A DNA stretch of 50,404 nt from Gammaproteobacteria bacterium (GTDB lineage Bacteria; Pseudomonadota; Gammaproteobacteria; BMS3Bbin11): NCBI GenBank assembly GCA_013150915.1, contig JAADJE010000055.1, positions 1 through 50,404 of the forward strand. Direction: 5' to 3'. Below the pieces are notes generated by a model, which was given only the letters and a program-made list of their open reading frames with translations, searched no databases and was not told where the DNA came from. The position numbers and the translations under genes are program-made. This document shows, piece by piece, positions 31,541 through 40,971 of this stretch; within the stretch, counting starts at the first letter, position 1, and each line of letters begins with the position of its first letter.

Positions 31541-33283
31541 TCAAGCATCCGCAGCCTGCCCGCTACCCCCGAAAAACAGCCGCCACAACCAGCCCTCAGA
31601 AACCTTCTCTCCCGTCAGCACATAATGCAGCGCATTACGATTATTCAGAACCCAGGCAATCTCATTTCTCACCCCTTCACGCGAGCAGAACAATATCTGG
31701 TCACCGATCTGCAGCGGCTGATCCTCATTGGGCAGGCTTATCAATCTGGTGCCATCTTCATGCTCCTTGTCTTCCCTGGAGATCATCAATACCATCGACT
31801 TCAGCCTTTCCTCGCGGTCAAAATGATTTTTATTCAGGACACTCACTGTTACCTTCTCCCCCTCCGCCAGGGCGGTGACTAATGCCGGCGTCTGCTTTTC
31901 ATCAATGCCCACCCCCCAGGTATCCGGTGTCGTTTCACCGACTATCGCGATAAGCCGGCTGGCCAGCTCACAGGACCACTGGTTACCGTGGCTTTTTACC
32001 AGTTGTAAAAAGCTTGCCAGTAATGGGGCAAGAATAACCGATAGAATTTCGTGCGCAATGATATCGCTGCGTTGCATGACAATATCCAGTGATGCATTTT
32101 GAAACAGCATTTCATTGCTGCTGTGATTCTGCCGGGCAACCGTAAATAACTCTTTATTTTGTTCCTTGGCCGTGTAGACAATTGACAAATTGTTGGTGTC
32201 ATTATCCGTCCCCGCGACGATTCCTACCGCATCGGAAATTCCGGCATTTCTAAGTGTCACGGCTTCAGTCCCACGCCCTTTTATGCTGCCTTCTGGCGGG
32301 TGGGTCAGCTCGTGGTCTGACTCAATAATGCGTGTTTTTAATCCTTCAAAAGTAAGAAATCGATGAATTGCTTTCCCAAACCGACCGTAACCACACAACA
32401 ACCACAGGCCTCGCGGCGGTAGAGTCGGCTCCATCAAACGTGTGCCCGGCACCCCGGTCAGCCACTGGTTAATCAAATAGCTGCTCGGTGAATGCAGCGC
32501 CATGGCCAGACGGGAGGCAAAACTTTCAAATGGATTGACAATATAATCTGTACTAAATGAGCGCATATTAGCCTCGGCATCCAGTGACTCGACCCGGCAA
32601 ATTACATCCACAGATTTTTTCAGCAACCGGCAGCTTATCGCTATCTTCAAATTCACCTCATCTGAATCAGTCAGTGCTACGACCCCCTTACACTTAGAAT
32701 GAAATAAACCCGCTTCAATAAGCACTTTACTGTTTGAGGCATCCGCCGCCAATGATGGCACAGGATTAGGGATATCTGACATGGATAAATCATCAAGCCG
32801 ATCGCTGTTGGTTTCAATAACCACCGTACGGAATCCTCTGATATTCAAAGAATGTACCAGCAACCTGGCGGTCTCTCCATAGCCACAAATGATGAAGAAA
32901 TCTTCATTTAATCTTTTTACATTGCGGGTAAAGCGACCTTCCTCCAGTGCCCGCTTCAATAAGCTATTCTGTACCAGTGACAGGATGGCACCAATGGCGT
33001 AAACCCAGCCGATGACGGAAAGATATATGCTGATCGTGGTCCACATCCTCTGCGCCGCAGAAAATGGCTGGGGTAATTCGCCGAAGCCTATCGTCGTCGC
33101 CATGTAGCTGACAAAATATACGGCGTCGAAAAATGTCATATTCCAGCGCTGACCACTCTCATCAATACCGGGAACCAGGACAAAGCCAAGTACGGAGATG
33201 GAGTACGTTGCAATCAGCACCAACAGAGGGACACGCATGCGACGCAGAATTAATGATGAGGCCTTAGTCATTCCGATAAACAC
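31541..33283 (-). CDS. Potassium channel-like protein with TrkA-N NAD-binding domains
   Basis: Pore MATTIGFGELPQPFS; Rossmann motifs IICGYGETARLLV and LLCGYGRFGKAIH. Confidence 0.9.
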   Translation of the reverse strand: MFIGMTKASSLILRRMRVPLLVLIATYSISVLGFVLVPGIDESGQRWNMTFFDAVYFVSYMATTIGFGELPQPFSAAQRMWTTISIYLSVIGWVYAIGAILSLVQNSLLKRALEEGRFTRNVKRLNEDFFIICGYGETARLLVHSLNIRGFRTVVIETNSDRLDDLSMSDIPNPVPSLAADASNSKVLIEAGLFHSKCKGVVALTDSDEVNLKIAISCRLLKKSVDVICRVESLDAEANMRSFSTDYIVNPFESFASRLAMALHSPSSYLINQWLTGVPGTRLMEPTLPPRGLWLLCGYGRFGKAIHRFLTFEGLKTRIIESDHELTHPPEGSIKGRGTEAVTLRNAGISDAVGIVAGTDNDTNNLSIVYTAKEQNKELFTVARQNHSSNEMLFQNASLDIVMQRSDIIAHEILSVILAPLLASFLQLVKSHGNQWSCELASRLIAIVGETTPDTWGVGIDEKQTPALVTALAEGEKVTVSVLNKNHFDREERLKSMVLMISREDKEHEDGTRLISLPNEDQPLQIGDQILFCSREGVRNEIAWVLNNRNALHYVLTGEKVSEGWLWRLFFGGSGQAADA

Positions 33284-33306
33284 TCAATGAAAAGAACCAT
33301 CATCAC

Positions 33307-33684
33307 TTATTTTCTCAATGACATTGTCTCAACGACCAGCAGGACTACCGAGGTGATATTAGCCAGTAATGCTCCGGCAGAAAGTGAAACCACAATGCCG
33401 AGTACATCATTCCCCATATCAAGCATGTATAATCCTATGCCCCAGGCCACTGCAGCGGCTATTAGATGCAGGTCGGCAACCAGCGATGTGGCCAAAAGGA
33501 CGGCACCGATATGTGTTCGGTCACCGAACTTGAGAACGGTGGCAACGAGATTAACCACTATTGCCACATACAGTTCATAGACATTGTGATGCAGCGGGTC
33601 ATTCATTTCGCCAACAAAAAAACCGAAATTTACGGTCAGTGCGAGGACAATAAAGAAGGCAAATACAACTTTTTCCAGATTCAT
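33307..33684 (-). CDS. Small membrane protein, DUF6394-like
   Basis: MNLEKVVFAFFIVLALTVNFGFFVGEMNDPLHHNVYELYVAIVVNLVATVLKFGDRTHIG; hydrophobic; upstream of and co-oriented with the channel. Confidence 0.7.
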   Translation of the reverse strand: MNLEKVVFAFFIVLALTVNFGFFVGEMNDPLHHNVYELYVAIVVNLVATVLKFGDRTHIGAVLLATSLVADLHLIAAAVAWGIGLYMLDMGNDVLGIVVSLSAGALLANITSVVLLVVETMSLRK

Positions 33685-33764
33685 TTTTTTATTCCGGTCT
33701 GATTGGGCTCATGAAAGATTGTGTTCTGTTACGGCAAAGGTAGCAAGGCCCATATTTATAAACG

Positions 33765-34202
33765 TTGCACAGGAATTTTTTCTCAGCTAAGTTCACTAAT
33801 CAGGAATTCATAACATTGCAAAACGAAGATAACACAACAACCCCCTCACACATAAGTACAGATGTGAATAGATCTATGCCGGCAAACAAAATTGCACTGC
33901 CGCTCTATGAAAGCCGGCTATGGATTCGTCTGTTTGCCATCTGTTTAATCTTCTATGGCACACTGATCACGATCACTGGTATTGGTATACTTGTTGCGTG
34001 GGTTCCTATCTGGATTGGGATACTGCTGCTGCAAGCCAGTAGAACAATAAAAACCGCCTATGAAAAAAATGATGAACCGGCTTTGATGCGGTCGCTAGCA
34101 CGCCTGAAAACAATCTTTACTATCCTTGGTCTTTCCTCTGTTGTCCTGATAGTCAGCAGTCTCTATCTTGTCAACTATGCGTTTGACAAGTCTTTATTTT
34201 AG
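33765..34202 (+). CDS. DUF5362-like small membrane protein
   Basis: Two hydrophobic segments; LLQASRTIKTAYEKNDEPALMRSLARLKTIFTILG; start uncertain. Confidence 0.6.
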   Translation: MHRNFFSAKFTNQEFITLQNEDNTTTPSHISTDVNRSMPANKIALPLYESRLWIRLFAICLIFYGTLITITGIGILVAWVPIWIGILLLQASRTIKTAYEKNDEPALMRSLARLKTIFTILGLSSVVLIVSSLYLVNYAFDKSLF

Positions 34203-34227
34203 ATCGCTGCAATACCCTTATATAAAA

Positions 34228-36282
34228 ATGAACCGGCCCGTTCTCGTTTTCTGCAAGCCTGCAAGAAAAGTAACGGCGGCCTTTCTTCTACTCAGCCTGA
34301 TCCTCAGCCCACTGGGCACCGCTTCGATGACCGGGCAGCCGGGCTTTCAACTGAAAAACATTGATCAACGCGTATCGCCTGCAGATGATTTCTTTGCCTA
34401 TGCAAACGGTAACTGGCTGAAGGCAAATCCTATACCCGACAGCGAATCCCGCTGGGGGACATTTAACATCCTGCGAAAAAATAATACTCGGCAGATTCGT
34501 TACATTCTTGAGGCCGCCGCCGAAAATACACCTGCCGCCCAGGACAGTGAGATCAGAAAAATCGGTGACTTCTATGCAACAGGCATGGATCGCGACAAGG
34601 CTGATCGTCTCGGTCTTATACCACTACGTCCTGAGCTTGAAATGATAAAGGGCATCCGTAATCTTTATGATCTACAGAACACCGTGCAATATCTCCAGCT
34701 ACAAGGGGTAGATGCAATGTTTAGTCTTGGGCAAATGCAGGACTACAAGGACAGTAAGCAAATAATTGCTGTCCTTGATCAGGCTGGCCTCGGCCTGCCA
34801 GACAGGGATTATTATTTTCGTCAGGATAAAAAAACACTCGCCATCAGAAGCGCCTATCTGAAGCACCTTGCCACCCTGTTTCGCATGCTTGGTGAAAATG
34901 AAAATTCAGCAAGGGCTATTGCCAAATCTATACTCAAGCTGGAAACCGCGCTGGCTAAAGAATCGATGAGCCGCACTCAAAGGCGTGACCCCAAGGCAAT
35001 TTATCACCCCGTGCATCGCAAACAACTAAAAAAAATAATGTCCGCCTTTTCATGGAAAATCTATTTTGAAACCCTGGCGTTACAACAACTGGGCGTTATA
35101 AATATTACCAATCCCGGCTTCTTTCGCGCCCTGGATAAACTCCTTTATCAACGCCCCCTTTCCGAATGGAAAAACTACCTGCGCTGGCGCCTGCTTGCGG
35201 CGACTTCTCATGCCCTTTCAGCTCCCTTCGTTGATCAAAATTTTTCCTTCAATTCTAAATTATCCGGATCAAAGGAGATAAAACCACGCTGGCGCCGTGT
35301 GGCAGATGAAAGCAACCGTATTCTTGGTTTCGCGATTGGCCGTCTCTATGTCAGCCTGTATTTTCCAGCCTCATCAAAAAAACGCGTCATCGACATCCTT
35401 AATAATATACGCCAAGCACTCAGAACAAATCTTGAAACGCTGGCCTGGCTCGAACCGAGCACCCGACAGGCCGCCATTAAAAAGCTTGATGCCATGCGGC
35501 TTAAAATTGGCTATCCCAGAAGCTGGCGTGATTATTCCAGCTTGAAAGTTTCACGACGCTCCTACGCAAGAAATGTGCTTGAAGGCAACGCCTTTCTTAT
35601 TCGACGGGAACTCGACAAAATTGGAAGCCGTACAAATCAGAACGAATGGCTGATGTCCCCTCAATCAGTCAATGCCTATTACAACCCTTCAATGAATGAA
35701 ATTGTCATTCCCGCCGGGATACTGCAGCCACCTTTCTTTGACAGCAATGCTCCTGAGGCCCTTAACTATGGCGCGATTGGTGCCGTAATTGGTCATGAAA
35801 TATCGCATGGTTTTGATGATCAGGGACGTTTGTTCGATGCCAACGGAAATGTCACAGACTGGTGGACCAATAAAGATAAACAGGGGTTTAAAAATGCCGC
35901 AGCATGTATCACCCGGCAGTTTGAACAATATACTGTTGACGGTGATGCTCAACTTCAGGGCAAACTTGTAACCGGTGAGGCGATCGCAGACCTGGTCGGC
36001 CTGAAGATTGCCTGGCAGGCCTTTTCTGAATCTGCAGATATCAAAAAAATAAATCCTGAATTCAAGCTGCCGGAAGCCAGATTATTTTTTTTCGGCTTTG
36101 CGCATTTATGGGCGAGTTCTGCACGGCCTGCTTACCTACGAACCCGGGTACAAACCGACCCACATCCACCCGCTGAATTTAGAGTCAATGGGACATTGAT
36201 AAATTTCCCTCCCTTCACAAAAACATTTGCGCTCAAGCCCGGCGATAAACTTTATGCTAAATCACCCTGCACAATCTGGTGA
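34228..36282 (+). CDS. M13 family zinc metallopeptidase (neprilysin-like)
   Basis: GHEISHGFDDQGR (HExxH), GEAIADLVG, NPSMNEIVIPAGILQPPFF; start at 34228 gives a signal peptide. Confidence 0.93.
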   Translation: MNRPVLVFCKPARKVTAAFLLLSLILSPLGTASMTGQPGFQLKNIDQRVSPADDFFAYANGNWLKANPIPDSESRWGTFNILRKNNTRQIRYILEAAAENTPAAQDSEIRKIGDFYATGMDRDKADRLGLIPLRPELEMIKGIRNLYDLQNTVQYLQLQGVDAMFSLGQMQDYKDSKQIIAVLDQAGLGLPDRDYYFRQDKKTLAIRSAYLKHLATLFRMLGENENSARAIAKSILKLETALAKESMSRTQRRDPKAIYHPVHRKQLKKIMSAFSWKIYFETLALQQLGVINITNPGFFRALDKLLYQRPLSEWKNYLRWRLLAATSHALSAPFVDQNFSFNSKLSGSKEIKPRWRRVADESNRILGFAIGRLYVSLYFPASSKKRVIDILNNIRQALRTNLETLAWLEPSTRQAAIKKLDAMRLKIGYPRSWRDYSSLKVSRRSYARNVLEGNAFLIRRELDKIGSRTNQNEWLMSPQSVNAYYNPSMNEIVIPAGILQPPFFDSNAPEALNYGAIGAVIGHEISHGFDDQGRLFDANGNVTDWWTNKDKQGFKNAAACITRQFEQYTVDGDAQLQGKLVTGEAIADLVGLKIAWQAFSESADIKKINPEFKLPEARLFFFGFAHLWASSARPAYLRTRVQTDPHPPAEFRVNGTLINFPPFTKTFALKPGDKLYAKSPCTIW

Positions 36283-37430
36283 AGGTTTTGAACACCAATA
36301 ATTATCAATTTGACCCCAACTACTCTCTGCTGGCCCTTGCAGCACGAATAAACCCTGATGCGCAGGCTAAAAAGGCCCTGTCTCACGCTATTTCTGAATT
36401 TTCTGATTGGGATGCCCTGGTCACCGAGGCCGAAAACAATGCTATCGCGCCACTACTGTTTACCAGTCTGCGTGAAAGCGGCTCTGTTATTCCTCAGAAT
36501 GTAAAACGGAAACTCTATGCCCTGGTACAACGCCACCGGTGGGCAAATAATGCGCGGGCTAAGGCAATGGCTGAGATAGCCGAGGCCTGCGACAGAAAGT
36601 CTATCCCGCTGATCGTACTAAAAGGCTCATATCTTGCCCACAGCATCTACCCTGACCCTTCCTTACGCACGATGAGTGATATAGACTTGCTCGCCCCACC
36701 GGATAAGGCTCTGGATGTACAACAAATCCTCCGTGATCTCGGTTATACGGCCCCAGAGCATACGGGTAGCCAGTATATGTCCGGGCACCATCACCTGCCG
36801 GGCGCTCATATTCAACATGACGGCTTGCCAATTCATGTAGAAATTCATCTTGATGCACTGAGTGGTGATACTCCGGCATCGATCACAACTGAGAATCTAA
36901 CCTCCGCATTGAATGTATTTTGTGTTGATGGCACCCGCTATTTCGCCCTCGGGTATCAGGATCAACTCCGCCACCTGTTCCATCACATGTCTGAACCCGC
37001 CTCCAGGCTAAAACTTATCTGGTGTGTTGATATTGTGTATTATGCCAGCCATTTTGAAAAGGAGATTAACTGGTCTGCACTAAAAAAAAATTATCCACGC
37101 GTGATCAATGCGCTTAGGCTGGTTGATTACATTATCCCCTTGCCCGAAAATTTACGTCTACATATCCCCCCCAACCAGAGGCCGATGCCTGCAGAGACAG
37201 GTGTCAGTATATTGCCACTGAGCACAATACTGTGTGACCCCACTAAACAACGGACAAAAGAACTCCTGTCTCCACCGAACTGGTGGTTGCGACTTTATTA
37301 CGGGATTTCACCAGATGACAGTTTATTGTTAACACGCTGGGTGCGACACCCCTGGCAAGTTATGCTGTGGGTCATTCGACGAATGCGTGCGCGTTATGCC
37401 GCCTCGCTGTCCAGTAAAGGCCGCCCCTAA
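36279..37430 (+). CDS. Nucleotidyltransferase family protein (PF14907-type)
   Basis: LIVLKGSYLAHSIYPDPSLRTMSDIDLLAPPDKALDVQQILRDLGY; GTG start overlaps the M13 TGA stop. Confidence 0.85.
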   Translation: MKVLNTNNYQFDPNYSLLALAARINPDAQAKKALSHAISEFSDWDALVTEAENNAIAPLLFTSLRESGSVIPQNVKRKLYALVQRHRWANNARAKAMAEIAEACDRKSIPLIVLKGSYLAHSIYPDPSLRTMSDIDLLAPPDKALDVQQILRDLGYTAPEHTGSQYMSGHHHLPGAHIQHDGLPIHVEIHLDALSGDTPASITTENLTSALNVFCVDGTRYFALGYQDQLRHLFHHMSEPASRLKLIWCVDIVYYASHFEKEINWSALKKNYPRVINALRLVDYIIPLPENLRLHIPPNQRPMPAETGVSILPLSTILCDPTKQRTKELLSPPNWWLRLYYGISPDDSLLLTRWVRHPWQVMLWVIRRMRARYAASLSSKGRP

Positions 37431-37651
37431 TGTCTCTAAATGCTACTGATTATCGGAAATCAGGTGTGTCTTGTGGAAAATACAGCTAGATTTGACCCGT
37501 ATGGAAACGCTGAATCCTTCACAGAAACCCGTCATGGCACCCTTAGGGGCCTTTCCTGCGGGAGGCGCTTATGCCTATTCCCTGCGGTCGCGAGCACCGA
37601 AACGTGGTAATCTCTTTGGCAACGAGGTACAACGTATTTTAAACCTTTACT

Positions 37652-38134
37652 GTGTTAGATTCTAAATCCATCTCCACACCTGAAGCAACTGTCCGACGCC
37701 CCAGACTGGTTCGTGCTGACAGTCGGTTACGAAATAAATGGCTAGCCGTCGTAGTCTTCCTGGGCGTTGTGCTTACGCTACTGCTCTGGGGCTTGCCATC
37801 AGTACAGGACCGTCTGGTTCAACTGTTCTCCCACGATGCCACAGAAAACATTTTCAGGCTGCTGATTATTTTCTATTCCCTGTTCGCGATACTTGCCATC
37901 GTACTGATTACTGTCGGTATGCAGCTGATTCAGGTCGCGCGGGAAATTCAGCAAAGTAACCGCTTTCCAGCTCCCGGTATGCGTGTTATGCGTGATACCT
38001 GGGTAATAAGGGGAGGACGGGCCCTGCTTTTGTCATACCTGCTTATGGGAATAGCCGCCGCACTGATTATTACTGGCGGCATTATCCCTTTTTATTTTCA
38101 TAATTTGTTGGTGTTGTTGCTGGCATCGGGCTAA
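37652..38134 (+). CDS. Membrane protein of unknown function
   Basis: Three predicted hydrophobic segments; intact 160-aa ORF. Confidence 0.6.
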   Translation: MLDSKSISTPEATVRRPRLVRADSRLRNKWLAVVVFLGVVLTLLLWGLPSVQDRLVQLFSHDATENIFRLLIIFYSLFAILAIVLITVGMQLIQVAREIQQSNRFPAPGMRVMRDTWVIRGGRALLLSYLLMGIAAALIITGGIIPFYFHNLLVLLLASG

Positions 38135-38214
38135 GTTTTTACCCTTTCTGGGGCCTGTCTTTTATGACGACCTGGGCTTTCGAGATGTGCGGTCTGTGTC
38201 CCTGTAAAAAAACC

Positions 38215-39492
38215 TTAAAAAGATGAAAAGACAGCTTCCGCCGCATCAAGCGTGATATCAATTTCCTTCTGCCCGTGGGCAGATGAAACAAACCCGGCTT
38301 CAAAAGATGATGGCGCTAGATTTACACCCTGGCCCAGCATGCCATGAAAAAACGTATTGAACCGCTTCACATCACAGGCCATGACGTCTGCAAAACAATT
38401 TACCCGCTCGCTATCGGTGAAGAACAGACCAAACATTCCGCCGACCTGATTAAATGTCAACGCGATCCCTGCCGCCTCTGCTCGCTGCCGGATACCGCTT
38501 GCCAACCGATGTGCAGCCACTGACAAGCTATCATAAAAACCCTCTTCCTGAATATTCTCAAGCATGGCCAGGCCGGCCGACATGGCAACAGGATTGCCTG
38601 ACAGTGTCCCCGCCTGATATACCCGCCCATCGGGTGCAATTTGGTCCATCAAATCGGCCCGCCCGCCAAAGGCTCCGACGGGCAGGCCACCACCAATCAC
38701 CTTACCGAGCGTCGTGAGGTCCGGTACGACACCGTAATGTGCCTGAGCTCCCCCTAATGCCACACGAAAACCGGTCATAACCTCATCAAAGATGAGTGCT
38801 GTCCCGTATTTGTCACATAACTCGCGCATGCCCTGCAAAAAACCCGGGGCGGGTGGGATACAACTCATATTTCCGGCTACCGGCTCAACAATCACACAGG
38901 CAATGCTCCGGCCATCCGTTTGCATTACTTTGGCAAGCTGATCTAAATTGTTGTACTCCAGACTTAATGTCAGGCGGGCAAGTTCTGCCGGCACCCCTGG
39001 TGACGTCGGGACGCCCAGGGTCAGGGCACCGGAGCCGGCCTTTACCAGCAGGGAATCTGAATGGCCGTGATAGCAGCCCTCAAATTTAATTATTTTGTCC
39101 CTGCCGGTAGCGCCACGTGCCAGTCTAATCGCGCTCATTGTGGCTTCTGTACCGGAACTGACCATCCTCACTTTTTCAATTGAGGGCACCAGCTTACAAA
39201 CAAGATCCGCCATCTGTGTCTCGAGGACAGTCGGGGCGCCGAAGCCAAGTCCGGCTTCAAGCTGTTTTTTTACCGCCTCAATAACGGCTGGATGGGAATG
39301 GCCAAGGATCATCGGCCCCCAGGAGCCAACATAGTCGATATATTCTCGCCCCTCTTCATCCCACAAACGGGCGCCCGAGCCGCGCTTGAAGAATACCGGT
39401 GCGCCACCGACTGATTTGAATGCCCGTACGGGCGAATTCACGCCACCGGGAATATGTTTTGAGGCCTGCAGGAAAAGTTCTTCGTTGTTCAT
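38215..39492 (-). CDS. hemL: Glutamate-1-semialdehyde 2,1-aminomutase
   Basis: [18 protein letters not shown] site [18 protein letters not shown]. Confidence 0.97.
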   Translation of the reverse strand: MNNEELFLQASKHIPGGVNSPVRAFKSVGGAPVFFKRGSGARLWDEEGREYIDYVGSWGPMILGHSHPAVIEAVKKQLEAGLGFGAPTVLETQMADLVCKLVPSIEKVRMVSSGTEATMSAIRLARGATGRDKIIKFEGCYHGHSDSLLVKAGSGALTLGVPTSPGVPAELARLTLSLEYNNLDQLAKVMQTDGRSIACVIVEPVAGNMSCIPPAPGFLQGMRELCDKYGTALIFDEVMTGFRVALGGAQAHYGVVPDLTTLGKVIGGGLPVGAFGGRADLMDQIAPDGRVYQAGTLSGNPVAMSAGLAMLENIQEEGFYDSLSVAAHRLASGIRQRAEAAGIALTFNQVGGMFGLFFTDSERVNCFADVMACDVKRFNTFFHGMLGQGVNLAPSSFEAGFVSSAHGQKEIDITLDAAEAVFSSF

Positions 39493-40137
39493 TTACATTT
39501 TAACCTGTTCATCAAATAATGCGGCAATTTTCCTGCTGCTAAGGCGTGGATTCGGCGTTAAAAAAACACCGCTGATAACCGCTACGGCGCTGGCTCCAGA
39601 TGATATCAGAATCTCTGCATTTTCGGCTATGATACCGCCTATCGCGACTATTGGCTGTTCAAACATTTTCTTTGCCTGTTGAAGCGTTTCCAGATCAGCA
39701 GCCTTTGCCTGCGGTTTTGTGCTCGATAAGAAGAAGCTGCCGAAGGCAATGTAGTCTGCACCGTCATTGACCGCCTGCAGCGCCCGCGACAGGCTATTAT
39801 AACAGGATGCTCCAATCAGTAATCCTGGGTGACGGGCCCTTGTTTCCCTTACTGTGGCATCCTCTTTACCGCAGTGGACGCCGTCTGCATTTACTTGCAT
39901 GGCAAGTTCAGCATCATCGTTGATGATGAAGAGTGTGCCTGCGTGACTGCACATTTTACGCAATTCGGTGGCCTGCCTCAGCCGTTTTTCCTCATGACAA
40001 CTCTTATCACGGTATTGTAAAATCCGGCACCCTCCGCCCAGCACCATACGCACTTTCTCAAACAACTCTCCATCATCCAGGGTTCCGGTATCGGCAATGG
40101 CATAGAGGCCTGTAATCTTGTTTGTAAGGGGGTGCAT
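39493..40137 (-). CDS. thiE: Thiamine-phosphate synthase
   Basis: LQYRDK, NDDAELAMQVNADGVHCGKED, YIAFGSFFLSSTK. Confidence 0.93.
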   Translation of the reverse strand: MHPLTNKITGLYAIADTGTLDDGELFEKVRMVLGGGCRILQYRDKSCHEEKRLRQATELRKMCSHAGTLFIINDDAELAMQVNADGVHCGKEDATVRETRARHPGLLIGASCYNSLSRALQAVNDGADYIAFGSFFLSSTKPQAKAADLETLQQAKKMFEQPIVAIGGIIAENAEILISSGASAVAVISGVFLTPNPRLSSRKIAALFDEQVKM

Positions 40138-40149
40138 GACCTGCTTTGA

Positions 40150-40971
40150 TTAATTCGTAAACACGTCATCGTGGCAAAGACGACCGGGGATATGCTGCCC
40201 ATGGCCCGGCCTGAATCCTGCCCACAAACTATTTATAACAAACTGTTGTGCCTGTTCCAGTGCCTGTTCCATGTCCAGGCCATGTGCAACCCCTGCCGCG
40301 ATGGCTGAAGCCAGGGTACAGCCTGAGCCGTGGTATTCAAATTTCAGGCGCGGCCAGATCCATTCCCGAAGCTTTCTGCCCCGCTGATAATAGGCGTTAA
40401 TGACCTTAGTAGATTCAGCATGTGTCCCGGTGATCATACAATTACACTCGCTTAACAGCGCAGCGCAATCGTCTGCAGCCGCCTCTTTTCCCGCCAGCAA
40501 ACGAGCCTCTAAAATATTGGGTGTAATTATTGACGCAACGGGAAATAATAATTTCTTCAGTGGGACAATAAGTGAGCCCTCACTAAGCCTTTCATCGTTG
40601 TTACTGTTTATTACGGGGTCAACTATCACCTTGATTTCAGGGTGTTTCCCCAGTACCGATGACACGACAGAGATAATCTCCCTGTTTACCAGCATCCCCG
40701 TCTTCACCACAGAGGGGGACAAATCATCCAGTACGGTACGCATCTGCGCTTCGATCAAGCTTGCTTCCACCGACTGAAAACTTCTGAGCTCTACCGTATT
40801 CTGAACGGTTATTGCTGTTACTACCGGTGCCGCATGGCAGCCCATCGCTGACAGCGTCTGAATATCCGCACACAGGCCCGCCCCTCCAGAGGGATCCATC
40901 CCACCGATTACCATTACCACGGCAGGCATCGCCTTACCGGTACGCATCGTTTCGCTGTCCCGCCGCGTCAA
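40150..40971 (-). CDS. thiD: Hydroxymethylpyrimidine/phosphomethylpyrimidine kinase
   Basis: GGMDPSGGAGLCADIQT; YHGSGCTLASAIAAG. Confidence 0.94.
   Translation of the reverse strand: MTRRDSETMRTGKAMPAVVMVIGGMDPSGGAGLCADIQTLSAMGCHAAPVVTAITVQNTVELRSFQSVEASLIEAQMRTVLDDLSPSVVKTGMLVNREIISVVSSVLGKHPEIKVIVDPVINSNNDERLSEGSLIVPLKKLLFPVASIITPNILEARLLAGKEAAADDCAALLSECNCMITGTHAESTKVINAYYQRGRKLREWIWPRLKFEYHGSGCTLASAIAAGVAHGLDMEQALEQAQQFVINSLWAGFRPGHGQHIPGRLCHDDVFTN

Noticed and set aside
37471-37665. 64-aa ORF downstream of the nucleotidyltransferase considered as a RiPP precursor
   Set aside because: No recognisable leader/core features or maturation enzymes; the GC-rich segment resembles palindromic intergenic sequence.
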